DNA of 64,000 bases from Neisseriaceae bacterium TC5R-5 (GTDB lineage Bacteria; Pseudomonadota; Gammaproteobacteria; Burkholderiales; Chromobacteriaceae): assembly GCA_020830965.2 (NCBI GenBank), contig JACCFC020000016.1, forward strand, positions 21,264 to 85,263, given 5' to 3'. A program made the position numbers and the translations under genes. Shown in pieces: positions 9,053-19,313 of the stretch (position 1 is its first letter; each line of letters starts with the position of its first letter). A model generated the notes under the pieces. It was given only the letters and a program-made list of their open reading frames with translations, did no database searches and was not told the origin of the DNA.

Positions 9053-11029
9053 TTATTCGTTGAATTCGCCCAGTATTCTGAACTCGGCCTGCGCCAGTTG
9101 TTCTGGGGTGCCTAGTAACACCATCGCGTCACCTTGCTCCAATTCAAAATTGGCATCCAGTTCGGTATGCCTTACTCGTTGGCGCCGCACGGCCTTGACT
9201 TCAATCCCTAGCTCGTGCAGCGCTAAGTAAGCGAGGGAGTGGCCAATGGCCGCAGCGCCAGTACACAGTTGCACACTGTGTAATCTGGGCACCAAGGCGT
9301 CTTCCAGTGATTCGCTTTCATCGCTGACACCACGGAAGAATCCACGGAACAGGTCATAGCGTTCTTCACGTACCGAACGGATACGGCGCAGCACGCGGCT
9401 AGGCGGCACACCTGCCACCATCAGGGCTTGCGATGCCAGCATCAGGCTACCCTCCAGCACTTCTGCCACGACCTGATCGGCACCGGCCTGACGCAGGGTT
9501 TCCATATCGGCATCGTCTATGGTGCGAACGATAACGGGCAACTCCGGACGCACTTCGTGTACCACATGCAGGATGCGCAAAGCGGCATGGGTGTCCATAA
9601 ACGTAACCACCACGGCCTTGGCACGCATCAAACCGGCCGCCACCAGCACTTCATGCCGTCCGGCATCGCCGAACACGACGGGATCACCGGCCTCGCTGGC
9701 TTCGCGTACCCGTTCCGGGTCGAGGTCCAAGGCAAAAAACGGCACGTCTTCGGTTTCCAGCAAACGTGCCAGCGCCTGACCGCTACGGGCATAGCCACAA
9801 ATCAGCACATGCTCATCCTTGGACATGCTTTCTACCAACACATTGTGCAAATCCAGGGCTTGAAACATCCAATCCTGCTTAACCAGACGGCGGGTAATTT
9901 TGTCGCCATGCATAATCAAAAACGGGGCGATCAGCATGGAGATGAGAATGGCGGCAATGGCCGCCTGTACTGTTGCGGTCGGCACCAGCCCCAGGTTCAA
10001 CGACAAGGCGAGTAAAACAAATCCAAACTCACCCCCCTGCGCCAAGGCGAGAGCAGCACGCATGGCATCGTTAGATTTATGCCGAAACGCCCTTCCAATC
10101 GCAAATACCACTGCTATTTTTACCGGCAGCAGCAGGAACAGCAGTAGCAGCACTTCACCGAAGCGATCAAACAATACCGCCAGTTCAAGCTTCATACCGA
10201 CGGTCACAAAGAAGAAGCCCATCAAGATATCGCGAAACGGGCGAATATCTTCCTCTACTTGATAGCGGTACTCGGTTTCAGAAATCAGCATGCCGGCAAC
10301 AAAAGCGCCCAAGGCCAGCGATAAGCCAGACAGCTCGGTCAGCCAGGCAACACCCAGCGTGATCAGCAGCACATTAATCATGAATAATTCGCTGGAACGC
10401 TGCCGCGCCACCAGATGAAACCACGGGCGCAGTAAACGCTGCCCCAGAAATAGCAACAAGGCTAAGACCACCACAACCTTGATGGCGGCCAGGCCCAAGT
10501 CCATCGCTAAACTATCACTACCGCCAGCAAAGGCGGGCAGGAGAATCAGTAAAGGGACAACCGCAATATCCTGGAACAGCAGGACGCCGATGGCCAACTG
10601 ACCATGGGCCTGACTCAGTTCCAGTCGTTCGTTCAATAATTTGCTGACAATAGCGGTGGACGACATGGTCAAGGCGCCGGCAACAGCAAAGCCAGTGAGT
10701 GGGCTATTAAATACCCAACCCGCTACCCCACCGATCAATAGCATGGTTACGGCAACTTGTAACAGACCAACGCCGAATACCAACTGGCGCATGGCTTTGA
10801 GTTTGGGCAGGGAGAACTCCAGCCCAATCGAGAACATCATGAAAACAATACCGATTTCACCCAGAAAAGCCGTTTCCTCACCTTGAGGAATCAGGCTCAA
10901 TACACCGGGCCCGGCGATAAAGCCCACTACCAGATACCCCAGCATAGCGGGCACTTTCAGGCTGCGACAGAGGGTCACCGACAACACTGCCGCTAGCAAA
11001 ACCAGAACAATCGGAGCTAATGAATGCAT
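9053..11029 (-). CDS. Monovalent cation:proton antiporter, KefB/KefC type (CPA2 family)
   Basis: An inner-membrane antiporter of 658 residues. The first ~380 residues are a Na+/H+ exchanger domain with about a dozen hydrophobic helices (for example APIVLVLLAAVLSVTLC and LGYLVVGFIAGPGVLSLIP). A TrkA-N domain follows, with the nucleotide-binding LICGYARSG, and a TrkA-C domain lies at the end (DANFELEQGDAMVLLG). This domain order is that of glutathione-gated KefB/KefC potassium efflux systems, but the exact ion and gating ligand cannot be read. The frame stays open to 11743 antisense to kdsD; MHSLAPIVLVLL at 11029 is the sensible start. Confidence 0.88.
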   Translation of the reverse strand: MHSLAPIVLVLLAAVLSVTLCRSLKVPAMLGYLVVGFIAGPGVLSLIPQGEETAFLGEIGIVFMMFSIGLEFSLPKLKAMRQLVFGVGLLQVAVTMLLIGGVAGWVFNSPLTGFAVAGALTMSSTAIVSKLLNERLELSQAHGQLAIGVLLFQDIAVVPLLILLPAFAGGSDSLAMDLGLAAIKVVVVLALLLFLGQRLLRPWFHLVARQRSSELFMINVLLITLGVAWLTELSGLSLALGAFVAGMLISETEYRYQVEEDIRPFRDILMGFFFVTVGMKLELAVLFDRFGEVLLLLFLLLPVKIAVVFAIGRAFRHKSNDAMRAALALAQGGEFGFVLLALSLNLGLVPTATVQAAIAAILISMLIAPFLIMHGDKITRRLVKQDWMFQALDLHNVLVESMSKDEHVLICGYARSGQALARLLETEDVPFFALDLDPERVREASEAGDPVVFGDAGRHEVLVAAGLMRAKAVVVTFMDTHAALRILHVVHEVRPELPVIVRTIDDADMETLRQAGADQVVAEVLEGSLMLASQALMVAGVPPSRVLRRIRSVREERYDLFRGFFRGVSDESESLEDALVPRLHSVQLCTGAAAIGHSLAYLALHELGIEVKAVRRQRVRHTELDANFELEQGDAMVLLGTPEQLAQAEFRILGEFNE

Positions 11030-11136
11030 CGTTAGCCAGTACTCCTTTTTGTAGTAATTGGAAGAGAAATAGGGAATTGTTAACATCTGGCAAGCAAAAG
11101 ATGCGCCAGCTTTCGTCAGTTGATTATAACCTTTGC

Positions 11137-11142
11137 TATACT
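11137..11142 (+). promoter_or_regulatory. Likely extended -10 box of the kdsD-rapZ operon
   Basis: TGCTATACT carries a TATACT hexamer with the TGn extension that compensates for a weak -35. Transcription would start at about 11149-11150, almost at the kdsD ATG (11151), leaving little or no leader. No convincing -35 box is present at 17 bp. The call rests on sequence pattern only. Confidence 0.4.
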
Positions 11143-11150
11143 TTTGCCTT

Positions 11151-12131
11151 ATGGAAAATCCACAATCGTCAGCCAGACTCAAACTGGCGCAGGAAGTATT
11201 ACAAATTGAAGCCGATGCTTTGCTGGCGGTATCGCAGCGTCTGAACAGCGAGTTTCTTAATGCCGTTGATGTGATTTTACATTGCCGTGGCCGCGTCGTG
11301 GTTACTGGTATTGGTAAGTCCGGCCATGTTGCCCGCAAAATCGCCGCCACACTGGCCAGCACCGGCACGCCGGCTTTTTTCGTCCACCCGGCCGAGGCGG
11401 CACATGGTGATCTGGGCATGATTACTGGCGATGATGTGGTGCTGGCGCTCTCCAACTCAGGAGAGGTTAATGAGGTGATCGCGCTATTACCGGCCTTAAA
11501 ACGCAAAGGCAGCACTTTACTGGCAATGACCGGGCGTGCTGATTCTACACTGGCCCGCCAGGCCGATATCCTGCTGGATGCCCACGTTGCCAAAGAAGCC
11601 TGCCCCTTAGGGCTGGCCCCTACTACCAGCACCACCGTACAAATCGCCTTGGGTGATGCGCTGGCGGTGACACTGTTGCAAGCACGTGGCTTCAGCCAGG
11701 AAGATTTTGCGCTATCGCACCCCGGCGGCAGCCTAGGACGCAAACTACTGGTCTATATTCGTGATGTAATGAAAACTGGCGATGAGTTGCCCTGTGTATC
11801 ACCGGGCACCACGCTCAAAGATGCCTTGCTGGAAATGTCACGCAAACGACTGGGCATGGTAGTCGTCATCTCAGCTGACCAGCACATACTCGGCATTTAT
11901 ACCGATGGCGATTTGCGTCGCACACTAGAGCACTCGGCCGATGTCTACAGCCTTACCGTGGAACAGGTCATGAGCGCCAACCCGCGCACTATTCCGGCAG
12001 ACAGGCTCGCCACCGAAGCGGTGCGTATCATGGAACAGCATAAAATCACCTGTCTGTTGGTCAGCAATGCCGATCAGCAGCTACTAGGCTCAATACACAT
12101 GCACGACCTGTTTCAGGCCGGTGTGGTGTAA
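11151..12131 (+). CDS. kdsD: D-arabinose-5-phosphate isomerase (KdsD)
   Basis: KdsD interconverts ribulose 5-phosphate and arabinose 5-phosphate, the first step towards Kdo for lipopolysaccharide. The 326-residue protein has an N-terminal SIS domain (VVVTGIGKSGHVARKIAATL; LALSNSGEVNEV; CPLGLAPTTSTTVQIALGDA) and two C-terminal CBS repeats (from about 205). The ATG at 11151 gives the family's MENPQSSARLKLAQ-type N-terminus; an extra upstream start at 11133 would overlap the putative -10 box. It heads a plus-strand run of lipopolysaccharide and regulatory genes. Confidence 0.95.
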   Translation: MENPQSSARLKLAQEVLQIEADALLAVSQRLNSEFLNAVDVILHCRGRVVVTGIGKSGHVARKIAATLASTGTPAFFVHPAEAAHGDLGMITGDDVVLALSNSGEVNEVIALLPALKRKGSTLLAMTGRADSTLARQADILLDAHVAKEACPLGLAPTTSTTVQIALGDALAVTLLQARGFSQEDFALSHPGGSLGRKLLVYIRDVMKTGDELPCVSPGTTLKDALLEMSRKRLGMVVVISADQHILGIYTDGDLRRTLEHSADVYSLTVEQVMSANPRTIPADRLATEAVRIMEQHKITCLLVSNADQQLLGSIHMHDLFQAGVV

Positions 12132-12145
12132 GCAAAAGGATCAAT

Positions 12146-12670
12146 ATGCAAGCCCTCACCACCCAGGCCAGCAAAATCAAACTATTTATCATGGATGTGG
12201 ATGGTGTCCTCACCGACGGCCGCATCTACTACAACCCGCAAGGCGAGGAAAGCAAATCCTTTAATGTCCAGGATGGGCTAGGTCTACGTCTGTTACAATC
12301 CACCGGTATCAAGCTGGCCATTATCTCCGGCCGCGCCGATCGCTGTGTCGAACATCGTGCTCAGGCACTGAAGATCGACTATTACTACGGCGGTGTCCAC
12401 GATAAGAAAATCGCTTTGACTGAATTATTAAGCCGCACCGGCCTGCATAGTGAACAATGCGCCTTTATCGGTGATGATCTGATTGATCTGCCTATTCTGA
12501 CGCGGGTCGGCTTGGCAGTAGCCGTCCCGGAAGCTCCTGCGCTGGTACGCGAACGCTGCCACCATATCACCAGCCGTTCTGGTGGTCAGGGGGCAGTACG
12601 CGAACTAGCCGAACTGATCATGCGGGCACAAGGCACGTTTGACGCTATTTTAAGCAGGTATCTGGCATGA
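12146..12670 (+). CDS. kdsC: 3-deoxy-D-manno-octulosonate 8-phosphate phosphatase (KdsC)
   Basis: KdsC removes phosphate from Kdo 8-phosphate to give Kdo. The 174-residue HAD-superfamily protein has motif I DVDGVLTDG at about 17-25, IISGR (motif II), and FIGDDLIDLPIL (motif IV). It has no cap insert, as usual for the tetrameric KdsC group. It lies 14 bp after kdsD and overlaps lptC by 4 bp. Confidence 0.96.
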   Translation: MQALTTQASKIKLFIMDVDGVLTDGRIYYNPQGEESKSFNVQDGLGLRLLQSTGIKLAIISGRADRCVEHRAQALKIDYYYGGVHDKKIALTELLSRTGLHSEQCAFIGDDLIDLPILTRVGLAVAVPEAPALVRERCHHITSRSGGQGAVRELAELIMRAQGTFDAILSRYLA

Positions 12671-13236
12671 TTCGCTTACCCCGCTCCCAGCGCGTCTTCC
12701 CGGTCTTATTGCTTATCCTCACTGGCCTGCTGACCGTTTGGCTGGACCAAATCTCCAGCTGGGATAGCACGCGGCGAGATCTGGACCCGGACAAACCGGA
12801 ATACGTGGCCGAGCAGCTGACCGCTACCCGCTTTGACATACAAGGTCAGCTCAATCAACGCCTAACAGCCAGTCGCATGTGGCAATACCCGGGCAAGGAT
12901 GATGCTTTTTTTGAGACGCCGGAGCTGTATCAGTATCAGCAAGGCTTGCTGGAATATCAGTTGCTGGGTGAAGTGGGTCGTTACAATCGCAAAACCCAGC
13001 AGGCGTATTTCGACAAAAAAGCCACCGTGATCCAGATCGCCACCGCCAGCGTGCCAGAAACCAAAGTCATCACCAGCGCGATGCATGTAGACATCAGCAA
13101 AAAAATCATGCGTTCAACGGCACCGACTCAGTTCTATCATGGCAACTCACGCGGCAACTCGATCGGCTTTATCTATCAACAACCAGTAGGCTTACTCAAC
13201 CTGCTGTCTACAACCAGAATAGTCTATGCCCAATAA
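12667..13236 (+). CDS. lptC: LPS export system protein LptC
   Basis: LptC is the inner-membrane-anchored periplasmic protein that passes lipopolysaccharide from LptB2FG to LptA. The 189-residue product has one N-terminal membrane helix (VFPVLLLILTGLLTVWL), then a beta-rich periplasmic domain with PEYVAEQLTATRFD and the conserved DAFFETPELYQY region. The family is poorly conserved, but position between kdsC and lptA and the topology support the call. It overlaps lptA by 11 bp. Confidence 0.9.
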   Translation: MIRLPRSQRVFPVLLLILTGLLTVWLDQISSWDSTRRDLDPDKPEYVAEQLTATRFDIQGQLNQRLTASRMWQYPGKDDAFFETPELYQYQQGLLEYQLLGEVGRYNRKTQQAYFDKKATVIQIATASVPETKVITSAMHVDISKKIMRSTAPTQFYHGNSRGNSIGFIYQQPVGLLNLLSTTRIVYAQ

Positions 13237-13777
13237 ACTACGCTTGCTACTGCTTGCCCTCTTACTCGCCAGCAGCTCATTCATCCATGCCGAACAGGCT
13301 GACCGCAACAAGCCATTGGAAATTACCAGTGATAATGGCTGCATCATGGATCAGATCAACGGTGTGTCCACCTGTGAAGGCAATGTGGTCATTATTCAAG
13401 GCACCCTGCGGGTCAATGCCGACAAAGTAGTGGCCTCCCAGAATAAACAAGGTCAGCAGACCCTGGTCGCAACCGGCCGTATCGTCACCTTTCGGCAAAA
13501 GCTGGATGGCAAAGAAGAATGGGTAGAAGGTCAGGCCAGCCGGGTGGACTACAATAGCGCGGCCAATCTGGCCGTGCTGACTGGCAATGCCCGCGTCAAG
13601 CGCAATGGTGATCTGGTTATCGGCAATGTCATCACCTACAACACGGTCAGCGAAACCTATCAGGTTACCGGCGGCACAGCCAGTGGCCCTAATAAAGGTC
13701 GTGTCACCGTGATTCTACAGCCAAAAAATACCGCCTCGCAGCCCACAGCGAGTAGCGGCGGAAATGGCAAACCATGA
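13226..13777 (+). CDS. lptA: LPS transport periplasmic protein LptA
   Basis: LptA forms the periplasmic bridge that carries lipopolysaccharide between the two membranes. The 183-residue protein has a signal peptide ([18 protein letters not shown], cleavage after A), then the OstA-like repeats: [30 protein letters not shown], and [20 protein letters not shown]. Length and pattern match LptA. Its stop overlaps the lptB start by 4 bp. Confidence 0.94.
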   Translation: MPNKLRLLLLALLLASSSFIHAEQADRNKPLEITSDNGCIMDQINGVSTCEGNVVIIQGTLRVNADKVVASQNKQGQQTLVATGRIVTFRQKLDGKEEWVEGQASRVDYNSAANLAVLTGNARVKRNGDLVIGNVITYNTVSETYQVTGGTASGPNKGRVTVILQPKNTASQPTASSGGNGKP

Positions 13778-14502
13778 CTATCAGCACCTTAAAAGTTGAG
13801 CATTTAAAAAAGCGTTTTAAAAAGCGCACGGTGGTCAAAGATGTTTCTCTGGACATCAGCAGTGGCGAAGTAGTTGGTCTGCTCGGCCCCAACGGCGCCG
13901 GCAAAACCACCAGCTTTTATATGATTGTGGGTCTAATTGGTGCGGATGGTGGCGAGATTACGCTTAGCGATCAAACCATCACCCACTACCCGATTCATCA
14001 GCGCGCCAGACTAGGTTTAGGCTACTTGCCGCAGGAAGCGTCAATCTTCCGCAAAATGACGGTGGCACAAAACATCACGGCCATTTTGCAAATTGCCCAG
14101 TTCAAAGGCGAAGAGCTAGAAAAAGAACTAGACTTACTACTGGATGATCTGAATATTGCCCATTTGCGCGACAGCAATGCGCTCTCTTTGTCCGGAGGGG
14201 AAAGACGCCGGGTAGAAATCGCCAGAGTATTGGCCACCCGTCCGCGTTTTATTCTACTGGATGAGCCATTTGCCGGGGTCGACCCGATTGCGGTCATCGA
14301 CATCCAGAAAATCATCTCCTTTTTGAAAGAAAAGGGTATCGGCGTGCTGATTACCGACCACAATGTACGAGAAACCTTACGTATCTGCGATCGGGCCTAC
14401 ATTATCAGCGATGGCTCGGTGCTGGCCGCTGGCAAACCAGAGGAATTGATTAACAATGACAGAGTGCGCGAAGTGTATCTCGGCGAACACTTCCGTCTAT
14501 AA
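13774..14502 (+). CDS. lptB: LPS export ABC transporter ATP-binding protein LptB
   Basis: LptB is the cytoplasmic ATPase that powers extraction of lipopolysaccharide from the inner membrane with LptF and LptG, which are not in this window. The 242 residues include Walker [10 protein letters not shown] at about 39-47, the signature [16 protein letters not shown], Walker [14 protein letters not shown] and the switch histidine in ITDHNV. The gene sits directly between lptA and rpoN, the standard order. Confidence 0.97.
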   Translation: MTISTLKVEHLKKRFKKRTVVKDVSLDISSGEVVGLLGPNGAGKTTSFYMIVGLIGADGGEITLSDQTITHYPIHQRARLGLGYLPQEASIFRKMTVAQNITAILQIAQFKGEELEKELDLLLDDLNIAHLRDSNALSLSGGERRRVEIARVLATRPRFILLDEPFAGVDPIAVIDIQKIISFLKEKGIGVLITDHNVRETLRICDRAYIISDGSVLAAGKPEELINNDRVREVYLGEHFRL

Positions 14503-14505
14503 ACG

Positions 14506-15939
14506 ATGAAACAGACCCTCCAGCTCAAAGTATCTCAACAGCTCACCCTGACGCCGCAATTGCAGCAAGCCATCAAATTGCTGCAACTTTCTACCCTTGA
14601 GCTACATACTGAGATGGAGCGTTTTCTGCTCAATAATCCCTTGCTAGAACGTAACGATAGCGAGGATGACGAAACCAGCACCCTCCATACACCTCACACT
14701 GATGAACACAGCGCAGAAACAAGCAGCACAGCAAGTGACCACAACGACAACGATCAGACAACCGACACCAGCAGCCATGCCGGCGAATTACTAGACTGGG
14801 GCAGCGGCAGCTACCGTGGCGATGGCGATCAGGAACTCGACCCTGTCTTCAACGTGCCCTGCCCTATCAATTTACGCGATTATCTGCTGTCGCAATTGGG
14901 TGAAGTCACCCTCGCTACGCGCGACCACGCCATCATGCAGATACTGATTGAAGAGCTGAGTGATGATGGCTACTTTCGTCAGGACCTGGACGAAATGGCT
15001 AGCCATTTGCCACTAGAACTCGCGATTGAAGCTGACGAACTGATGATAGGTTTGCGCCTGCTGCAACAGTTTGACCCCCCCGGCGTAGGGGCACGCTGCT
15101 TGCAAGAAGCCTTATGCCTACAACTGCAGCGCCTACCTGCGCCGCAACTAGGCCGCAATCTAGCGTTAAATATTGTCCAGCATCATTTGGAATGGCTAGG
15201 CAACCGCGACTACAACAAACTGAAACGTCAGTTAAATATCAATGACGACGAACTACGCGTAGCGCAGCAACTCATTGCCAGCCTTAATCCACGTCCTAGT
15301 GCCAGCTTTAGCTACGGCGAAACCCAGTATCTTATCCCCGATGTATCGGTACACAAGCATAAAGGGCGCTGGATAACCGAGCTGAACAAACAAGCTGTTC
15401 CCCGCCTGCGCGTCAATCAGTTGTACGAGCAAATGTTGACGGAACAGCGTGGCGGCAGTGAAATGTCATCACAATTACAAGAAGCTAGGTGGTTGGTCAA
15501 AAATATTCAGCAACGATTTGACACCATCTTAAAAGTGGCCGAAGCTATCGTAGATAAGCAGCAGTCATTTTTTGAACACGGTGACATCGCCATGCGGCCG
15601 TTAATCTTACGTGACATTGCAGAAAGCTTGGGCTTACATGAATCAACCGTATCTCGGGTTACCACTCAAAAATATCTTCTCTGCTCGCGTGGACTATTTG
15701 AACTAAAATATTTCTTTGGGAGTGCGTTAGACACCGATAGCGGTGGCGAATGCTCAGCGACAGCGATCAAAGCCCATATTCGCCATCTAATCGACAAGGA
15801 AAGCGGCGGCAAACCATTATCCGACAGCATGATAGCCACCACCCTCACCAAACAGGGTATACAGGTGGCCAGACGCACCATTGCAAAATACCGTGAAGCT
15901 ATGCAGATACCTCCGGCAAGCTTGCGCAAACAGCTGTAG
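14506..15939 (+). CDS. rpoN: RNA polymerase sigma-54 factor (RpoN)
   Basis: RpoN directs RNA polymerase to -24/-12 promoters that need enhancer-binding ATPase activators. The 477-residue protein has the glutamine-rich region I (SQQLTLTPQLQQAIKLLQLS), an acidic linker at about 50-100, the core-binding and helix-turn-helix regions (LHESTVSRVTTQKYL), and the C-terminal RpoN box ARRTIAKYREAMQIPP. It follows lptB by 3 bp. The neighbours hpf and ptsN downstream are the classic rpoN companions. Confidence 0.97.
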   Translation: MKQTLQLKVSQQLTLTPQLQQAIKLLQLSTLELHTEMERFLLNNPLLERNDSEDDETSTLHTPHTDEHSAETSSTASDHNDNDQTTDTSSHAGELLDWGSGSYRGDGDQELDPVFNVPCPINLRDYLLSQLGEVTLATRDHAIMQILIEELSDDGYFRQDLDEMASHLPLELAIEADELMIGLRLLQQFDPPGVGARCLQEALCLQLQRLPAPQLGRNLALNIVQHHLEWLGNRDYNKLKRQLNINDDELRVAQQLIASLNPRPSASFSYGETQYLIPDVSVHKHKGRWITELNKQAVPRLRVNQLYEQMLTEQRGGSEMSSQLQEARWLVKNIQQRFDTILKVAEAIVDKQQSFFEHGDIAMRPLILRDIAESLGLHESTVSRVTTQKYLLCSRGLFELKYFFGSALDTDSGGECSATAIKAHIRHLIDKESGGKPLSDSMIATTLTKQGIQVARRTIAKYREAMQIPPASLRKQL

Positions 15940-16006
15940 CGAGCCGGAATACCATGTCTCCCGTCCTAATCGGCGGAAGACCGTCAACACCAGAAGGAGC
16001 TAGGGT

Positions 16007-16321
16007 ATGAACCTGAAAGTAACTGGACTACATCTGGAAGTAACCCCATCGCTACGCCAATACGTAGAAAGTAAAATGGAACGCGTCACTCGCCATGTCG
16101 ATCATGTCATCGACGCCTCCATTACGCTCTCGGTTGACAAGCTGGTTCAGAAAGCTGAGGTCAATGTTCGCTTGCCCGGTAAAGATATCCACGTTGAGGC
16201 CACCGAGGCCGATATGTATGCGGCTATTGATGTACTAATGGACAAATTAGATCGTCAGGTGTTGAAACACAAAGAAAAACTGGCCGATCATCGCGTCCCT
16301 GTTCCTGAAACGCCACTGTAA
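16007..16321 (+). CDS. hpf: Ribosome hibernation promoting factor (HPF/RaiA family)
   Basis: A short-form hibernation factor of 104 residues that binds the 30S subunit in stationary phase. The sequence shows the fold's opening MNLKVTGLHLEVTPSLRQYV, the VEVNVRLPGKDIHVEATE-type strand region, and DMYAAIDVLMDKLDRQVLKHK. An AGAAGGAG ribosome-binding site precedes the ATG. It lies between rpoN and ptsN and is followed by a rho-independent terminator. Confidence 0.95.
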   Translation: MNLKVTGLHLEVTPSLRQYVESKMERVTRHVDHVIDASITLSVDKLVQKAEVNVRLPGKDIHVEATEADMYAAIDVLMDKLDRQVLKHKEKLADHRVPVPETPL

Positions 16322-16335
16322 GTCCATGATTTAAC

Positions 16336-16367
16336 AGGCGGGGGCCTTAGGGTTCCCGCTTTTCTTT
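16336..16367 (+). terminator. Terminator after hpf
   Basis: GCGGG at 16338-16342 pairs with CCCGC at 16355-16359 around a 12-nt loop, followed by TTTTCTTT. It lies 17 bp after the hpf stop and before ptsN, so the operon may be partly attenuated here, with ptsN-hprK-rapZ also having their own promoter. Confidence 0.7.
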
Positions 16368-16442
16368 GCACTAAGCGGTTTTCAGTCCGTGCAAGGCAAC
16401 GTAGAATTCGATAGTTTTCTTTAGCCGCATGTATAAATCAAT

Positions 16443-16904
16443 ATGAACCTCATCGGCAAAATCCTGGTTTCTGACCACGTCCTGCTGGATCTGGATGTCA
16501 GCAGCAAGAAGCGTGTGTTCGAACAGGTTGGCCTTCTGCTCGAAAATACCCGAGGCATTGCGCGCAGCGAAGTTTTTGACTGCCTGTTTGCTCGTGAAAA
16601 ACTAGGCTCTACTGGATTGGGTCAGGGTGTTGCCATTCCCCACGGCCGGGCACGTGGCCTCAAGGAGGCGACCGGCGTTTTCATCCGCTTAAAAGCCCCT
16701 ATTCCTTTTGACGCACCAGACAGCAAACCGGTGCAGTGCCTATTTGTATTACTAGTCCCAGAACAAGCTACTGACCTGCACTTGCAAGTCCTCTCCGAAT
16801 TGGCGCAACTGTTTTCCAGTCGCCAGATGCGTGAACAAATGCTCAGTGTTGCCACGCGCGAAGAGCTATACACCTTACTAAGCAAATGGGTACCCAATGC
16901 CTAG
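16443..16904 (+). CDS. ptsN: Nitrogen-PTS EIIA protein (PtsN)
   Basis: PtsN is the phospho-acceptor EIIA of the nitrogen-related phosphotransferase system and a regulator of potassium and envelope functions. The 153-residue protein has the EIIA-Ntr pattern [27 protein letters not shown], with the active histidine in AIPHGR near residue 68, and [29 protein letters not shown] downstream. It overlaps hprK by 8 bp, so the kinase and the PTS protein are probably co-translated. Confidence 0.95.
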   Translation: MNLIGKILVSDHVLLDLDVSSKKRVFEQVGLLLENTRGIARSEVFDCLFAREKLGSTGLGQGVAIPHGRARGLKEATGVFIRLKAPIPFDAPDSKPVQCLFVLLVPEQATDLHLQVLSELAQLFSSRQMREQMLSVATREELYTLLSKWVPNA

Positions 16905-17853
16905 CATTAGTGTTCGCAGGCTATATCAAGAGAATCAGCACAAACTCAGCCTGACTTGGGTTGCTGGTACCGGCGGCGCCGACAATATGATCAGCAACCA
17001 GGAACAGCGCCCCACCCAAGCCCTAGTTGGCCACCTGAACTTCATTCACCCTAATCGGGTACAAGTGCTGGGCCTGGCGGAAGTCGATTATCTTAACCGC
17101 CTAGAACAATCCGCCGCCAAAACCGCTCTGGATCAGCTATTTCATAAAAGCATGTCTGTCGTGATGGTGGCGAATAATCAAGCTGTTCCCAAGTTGTTGC
17201 GTGATTATTGCCACACCCATAATGTCCCTCTGATGACCACCAAGCTGGAAAGCCCCTATCTGATGGATGTCCTGCGTCTCTATCTGGCGCGGGCACTAGC
17301 GGTTTCTACCGTTTTACATGGTGTCTTTCTCGATGTCTTTGAAATCGGGGTATTGATCATGGGTGATTCCGCCATGGGGAAAAGCGAGCTGGCTCTGGAA
17401 CTCATTTCACGCGGGCATGGCATGGTGGCAGATGATGCGGTCGAGCTTTACCGTATCGGCCCAGATACGCTGGAAGGACGCTGCCCGCCATTACTGCGTG
17501 ATTTTCTGGAAGTACGCGGCTTGGGCATACTGAATATTCGTACCATTTTCGGTGAAACGGCCGTGCGCCCCAAAAAAGGGCTGAAACTGATCATCCACCT
17601 AGTCAAAGCGAACGATCAGGCGATGCAGGCCTTGGATAGACTCAATATTCAATCAGAAACCCAGGACATTATCGGCGTCACCGTGCGTAAAGTTGTACTG
17701 CCGGTAGCGGCTGGCCGTAACTTGGCCGTGCTGGTTGAAGCTGCCGTGCGTAATTACATTCTGCAACTACGTGGCATAGATAGTACCCGTGAGTTTATTG
17801 AACGCCACACCAACTTCCTCAAAGAGCAGGAACATGCGCCTGATATTGATTAG
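16897..17853 (+). CDS. hprK: HPr kinase/phosphorylase (HprK)
   Basis: HprK phosphorylates and dephosphorylates a serine of the PTS carrier HPr. The 318-residue protein has the N-terminal DRTGG-like domain (to about 130), Walker A GDSAMGKS at 156-163, and the family signature [15 protein letters not shown]. In betaproteobacteria HprK usually regulates an incomplete PTS rather than sugar uptake; that role here is inferred. It overlaps ptsN by 8 bp and rapZ by 20 bp. Confidence 0.96.
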   Translation: MPSISVRRLYQENQHKLSLTWVAGTGGADNMISNQEQRPTQALVGHLNFIHPNRVQVLGLAEVDYLNRLEQSAAKTALDQLFHKSMSVVMVANNQAVPKLLRDYCHTHNVPLMTTKLESPYLMDVLRLYLARALAVSTVLHGVFLDVFEIGVLIMGDSAMGKSELALELISRGHGMVADDAVELYRIGPDTLEGRCPPLLRDFLEVRGLGILNIRTIFGETAVRPKKGLKLIIHLVKANDQAMQALDRLNIQSETQDIIGVTVRKVVLPVAAGRNLAVLVEAAVRNYILQLRGIDSTREFIERHTNFLKEQEHAPDID

Positions 17854-18676
17854 CGGTCTATCTGGTTCTGGCAAATCCGTCGCTTTACGCGCCTTGGAAG
17901 ATTCCAGCTTCTATTGTGTCGATAATCTGCCAGCCACCATGCTGGATGAAGCCATGTCCCTGTATGCAGATTACGGCTACGAACACATTGCTATCAGCGT
18001 GGACACCCGCTCGGGCCCATCATTAGGTGCTCTGCCAGCCGAAATGGCCAAGCTCAAGGCGAGAAATATTGATGTGCGTTTACTCTTCCTGGAAGCCCGG
18101 CTCGAAACCCTGGTGAAGCGTTTTTCTGAGACACGCCGTCGCCACCCACTGTCTGGTTCGGGCAAAACCATAGAAGAGAGCATACGGCTGGAGCAGGACA
18201 TGCTCGCCAATGTGCAAGAACTGGGCGTACGCCTTGATACTAGCGAATTGTCGGCCAATGCTTTACGCAGCTGGGTACGCGAGCTGCTAGAAGTAGACCA
18301 TAATCGACTGACGCTGATCTTTGAGTCATTCGGTTTCAAACACGGCATCCCTCTGGATGCCGATTTTATGTTTGATGCACGCTGTCTGCCCAATCCTTAT
18401 TACGAGCCACAGCTGCGCCCGTTAACTGGTCAGGATTCAGCCATCGCCAACTTTTTTCAAAGAGCACCACAAGTAGCCGACATGATCAACGATATCGAGC
18501 AACTGGTCAGAAAATGGCTGCCCGCTTTCTGCAGAGAAAACCGCAGTTATTTGACCGTTGCCATCGGTTGCACTGGTGGCCAGCATCGCTCGGTCTACAT
18601 CGTCGAGCAACTGGCCCGTGCCTTTGCCAGCGAGCAGGTTCTGCTACGCCATCGTCAACTGACTTCCACTCCCTAA
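17834..18676 (+). CDS. rapZ: RNase adapter protein RapZ
   Basis: RapZ is an RNA-binding nucleotide-binding protein that in E. coli delivers the small RNA GlmZ to RNase E. The 280-residue product starts [15 protein letters not shown] with the Walker A motif at about 8-15, has DTRSG and the C-terminal RNA-binding domain with [22 protein letters not shown] and [13 protein letters not shown]. The start at 17834 lies inside the hprK 3' end; an earlier in-frame start would add 15 unrelated residues. Confidence 0.96.
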   Translation: MRLILISGLSGSGKSVALRALEDSSFYCVDNLPATMLDEAMSLYADYGYEHIAISVDTRSGPSLGALPAEMAKLKARNIDVRLLFLEARLETLVKRFSETRRRHPLSGSGKTIEESIRLEQDMLANVQELGVRLDTSELSANALRSWVRELLEVDHNRLTLIFESFGFKHGIPLDADFMFDARCLPNPYYEPQLRPLTGQDSAIANFFQRAPQVADMINDIEQLVRKWLPAFCRENRSYLTVAIGCTGGQHRSVYIVEQLARAFASEQVLLRHRQLTSTP

Positions 18677-18688
18677 GATAGGCGGACT

Positions 18689-19309
18689 ATGCGCCCAGTT
18701 ACCACCGTTACGGTCGCCTTGACCGGTGCCTCTGGCCTACCCTACGGCTTGCGTCTGATCGACTGCCTGATACAAGCCGGCATCCGGGTGTGGGTGTTGT
18801 ACTCACAGGCCGCCCAAATTGTCGCCAAACAGGAAATGAACATCACGCTGCCCTCACGGCCCACCGAACTGAAAACCTGGTTACAACAGCGTACTGGCGC
18901 AGGCGAAAACCAGCTGCAGGTTTTTGGCCGTGAAGAATGGTTTGCACCAGTAGCATCTGGCTCCAACCCGGCCGATGCAATGGTGGTTTGCCCCTGCTCC
19001 ATGGGCACCCTGGCCGCCATTGCCCATGGTATGAGTGATAATCTGATTGAACGCGCTGCCGACGTCAGCATTAAGGAGCAACGTAAACTGGTACTGGTAC
19101 CACGCGAAACCCCCTTTTCTGCCCTTCATCTGGAAAACATGCTAAAACTGGCCAGATTAGGCGTCGTGATCCTGCCCCCGTCTCCCGGCTTTTATACCCA
19201 TCCCCAAACTGTGGACGATCTGATTGATTTTGTTGTGGCCCGTATTCTCGACCAACTCAATATCGAACATACGCTGCTGCCACGCTGGGGGGATACAACA
19301 GAGAGATAA
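18689..19309 (+). CDS. ubiX: Flavin prenyltransferase UbiX
   Basis: UbiX prenylates FMN to make the cofactor of the decarboxylase UbiD in ubiquinone synthesis. The 206 residues show TVALTGASGLPYGLRLI (FMN binding) at the start, APVASGSNPADAMVVCPCSMGTLAAIA, RKLVLVPRETPFSALHLENML, and PPSPGFYTHPQTVDDLIDFV at the end. It follows rapZ by 12 bp and precedes nnr by 4 bp. ubiD is not in the window. Confidence 0.95.
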   Translation: MRPVTTVTVALTGASGLPYGLRLIDCLIQAGIRVWVLYSQAAQIVAKQEMNITLPSRPTELKTWLQQRTGAGENQLQVFGREEWFAPVASGSNPADAMVVCPCSMGTLAAIAHGMSDNLIERAADVSIKEQRKLVLVPRETPFSALHLENMLKLARLGVVILPPSPGFYTHPQTVDDLIDFVVARILDQLNIEHTLLPRWGDTTER

Positions 19310-19313
19310 ACCC

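Noticed and set aside
11030..11743. N-terminal extension of the Kef-type antiporter frame by 238 codons
   Set aside because: It lies antisense to the strongly conserved kdsD gene, is low in hydrophobic residues, and the antiporter's standard N-terminus begins at 11029.
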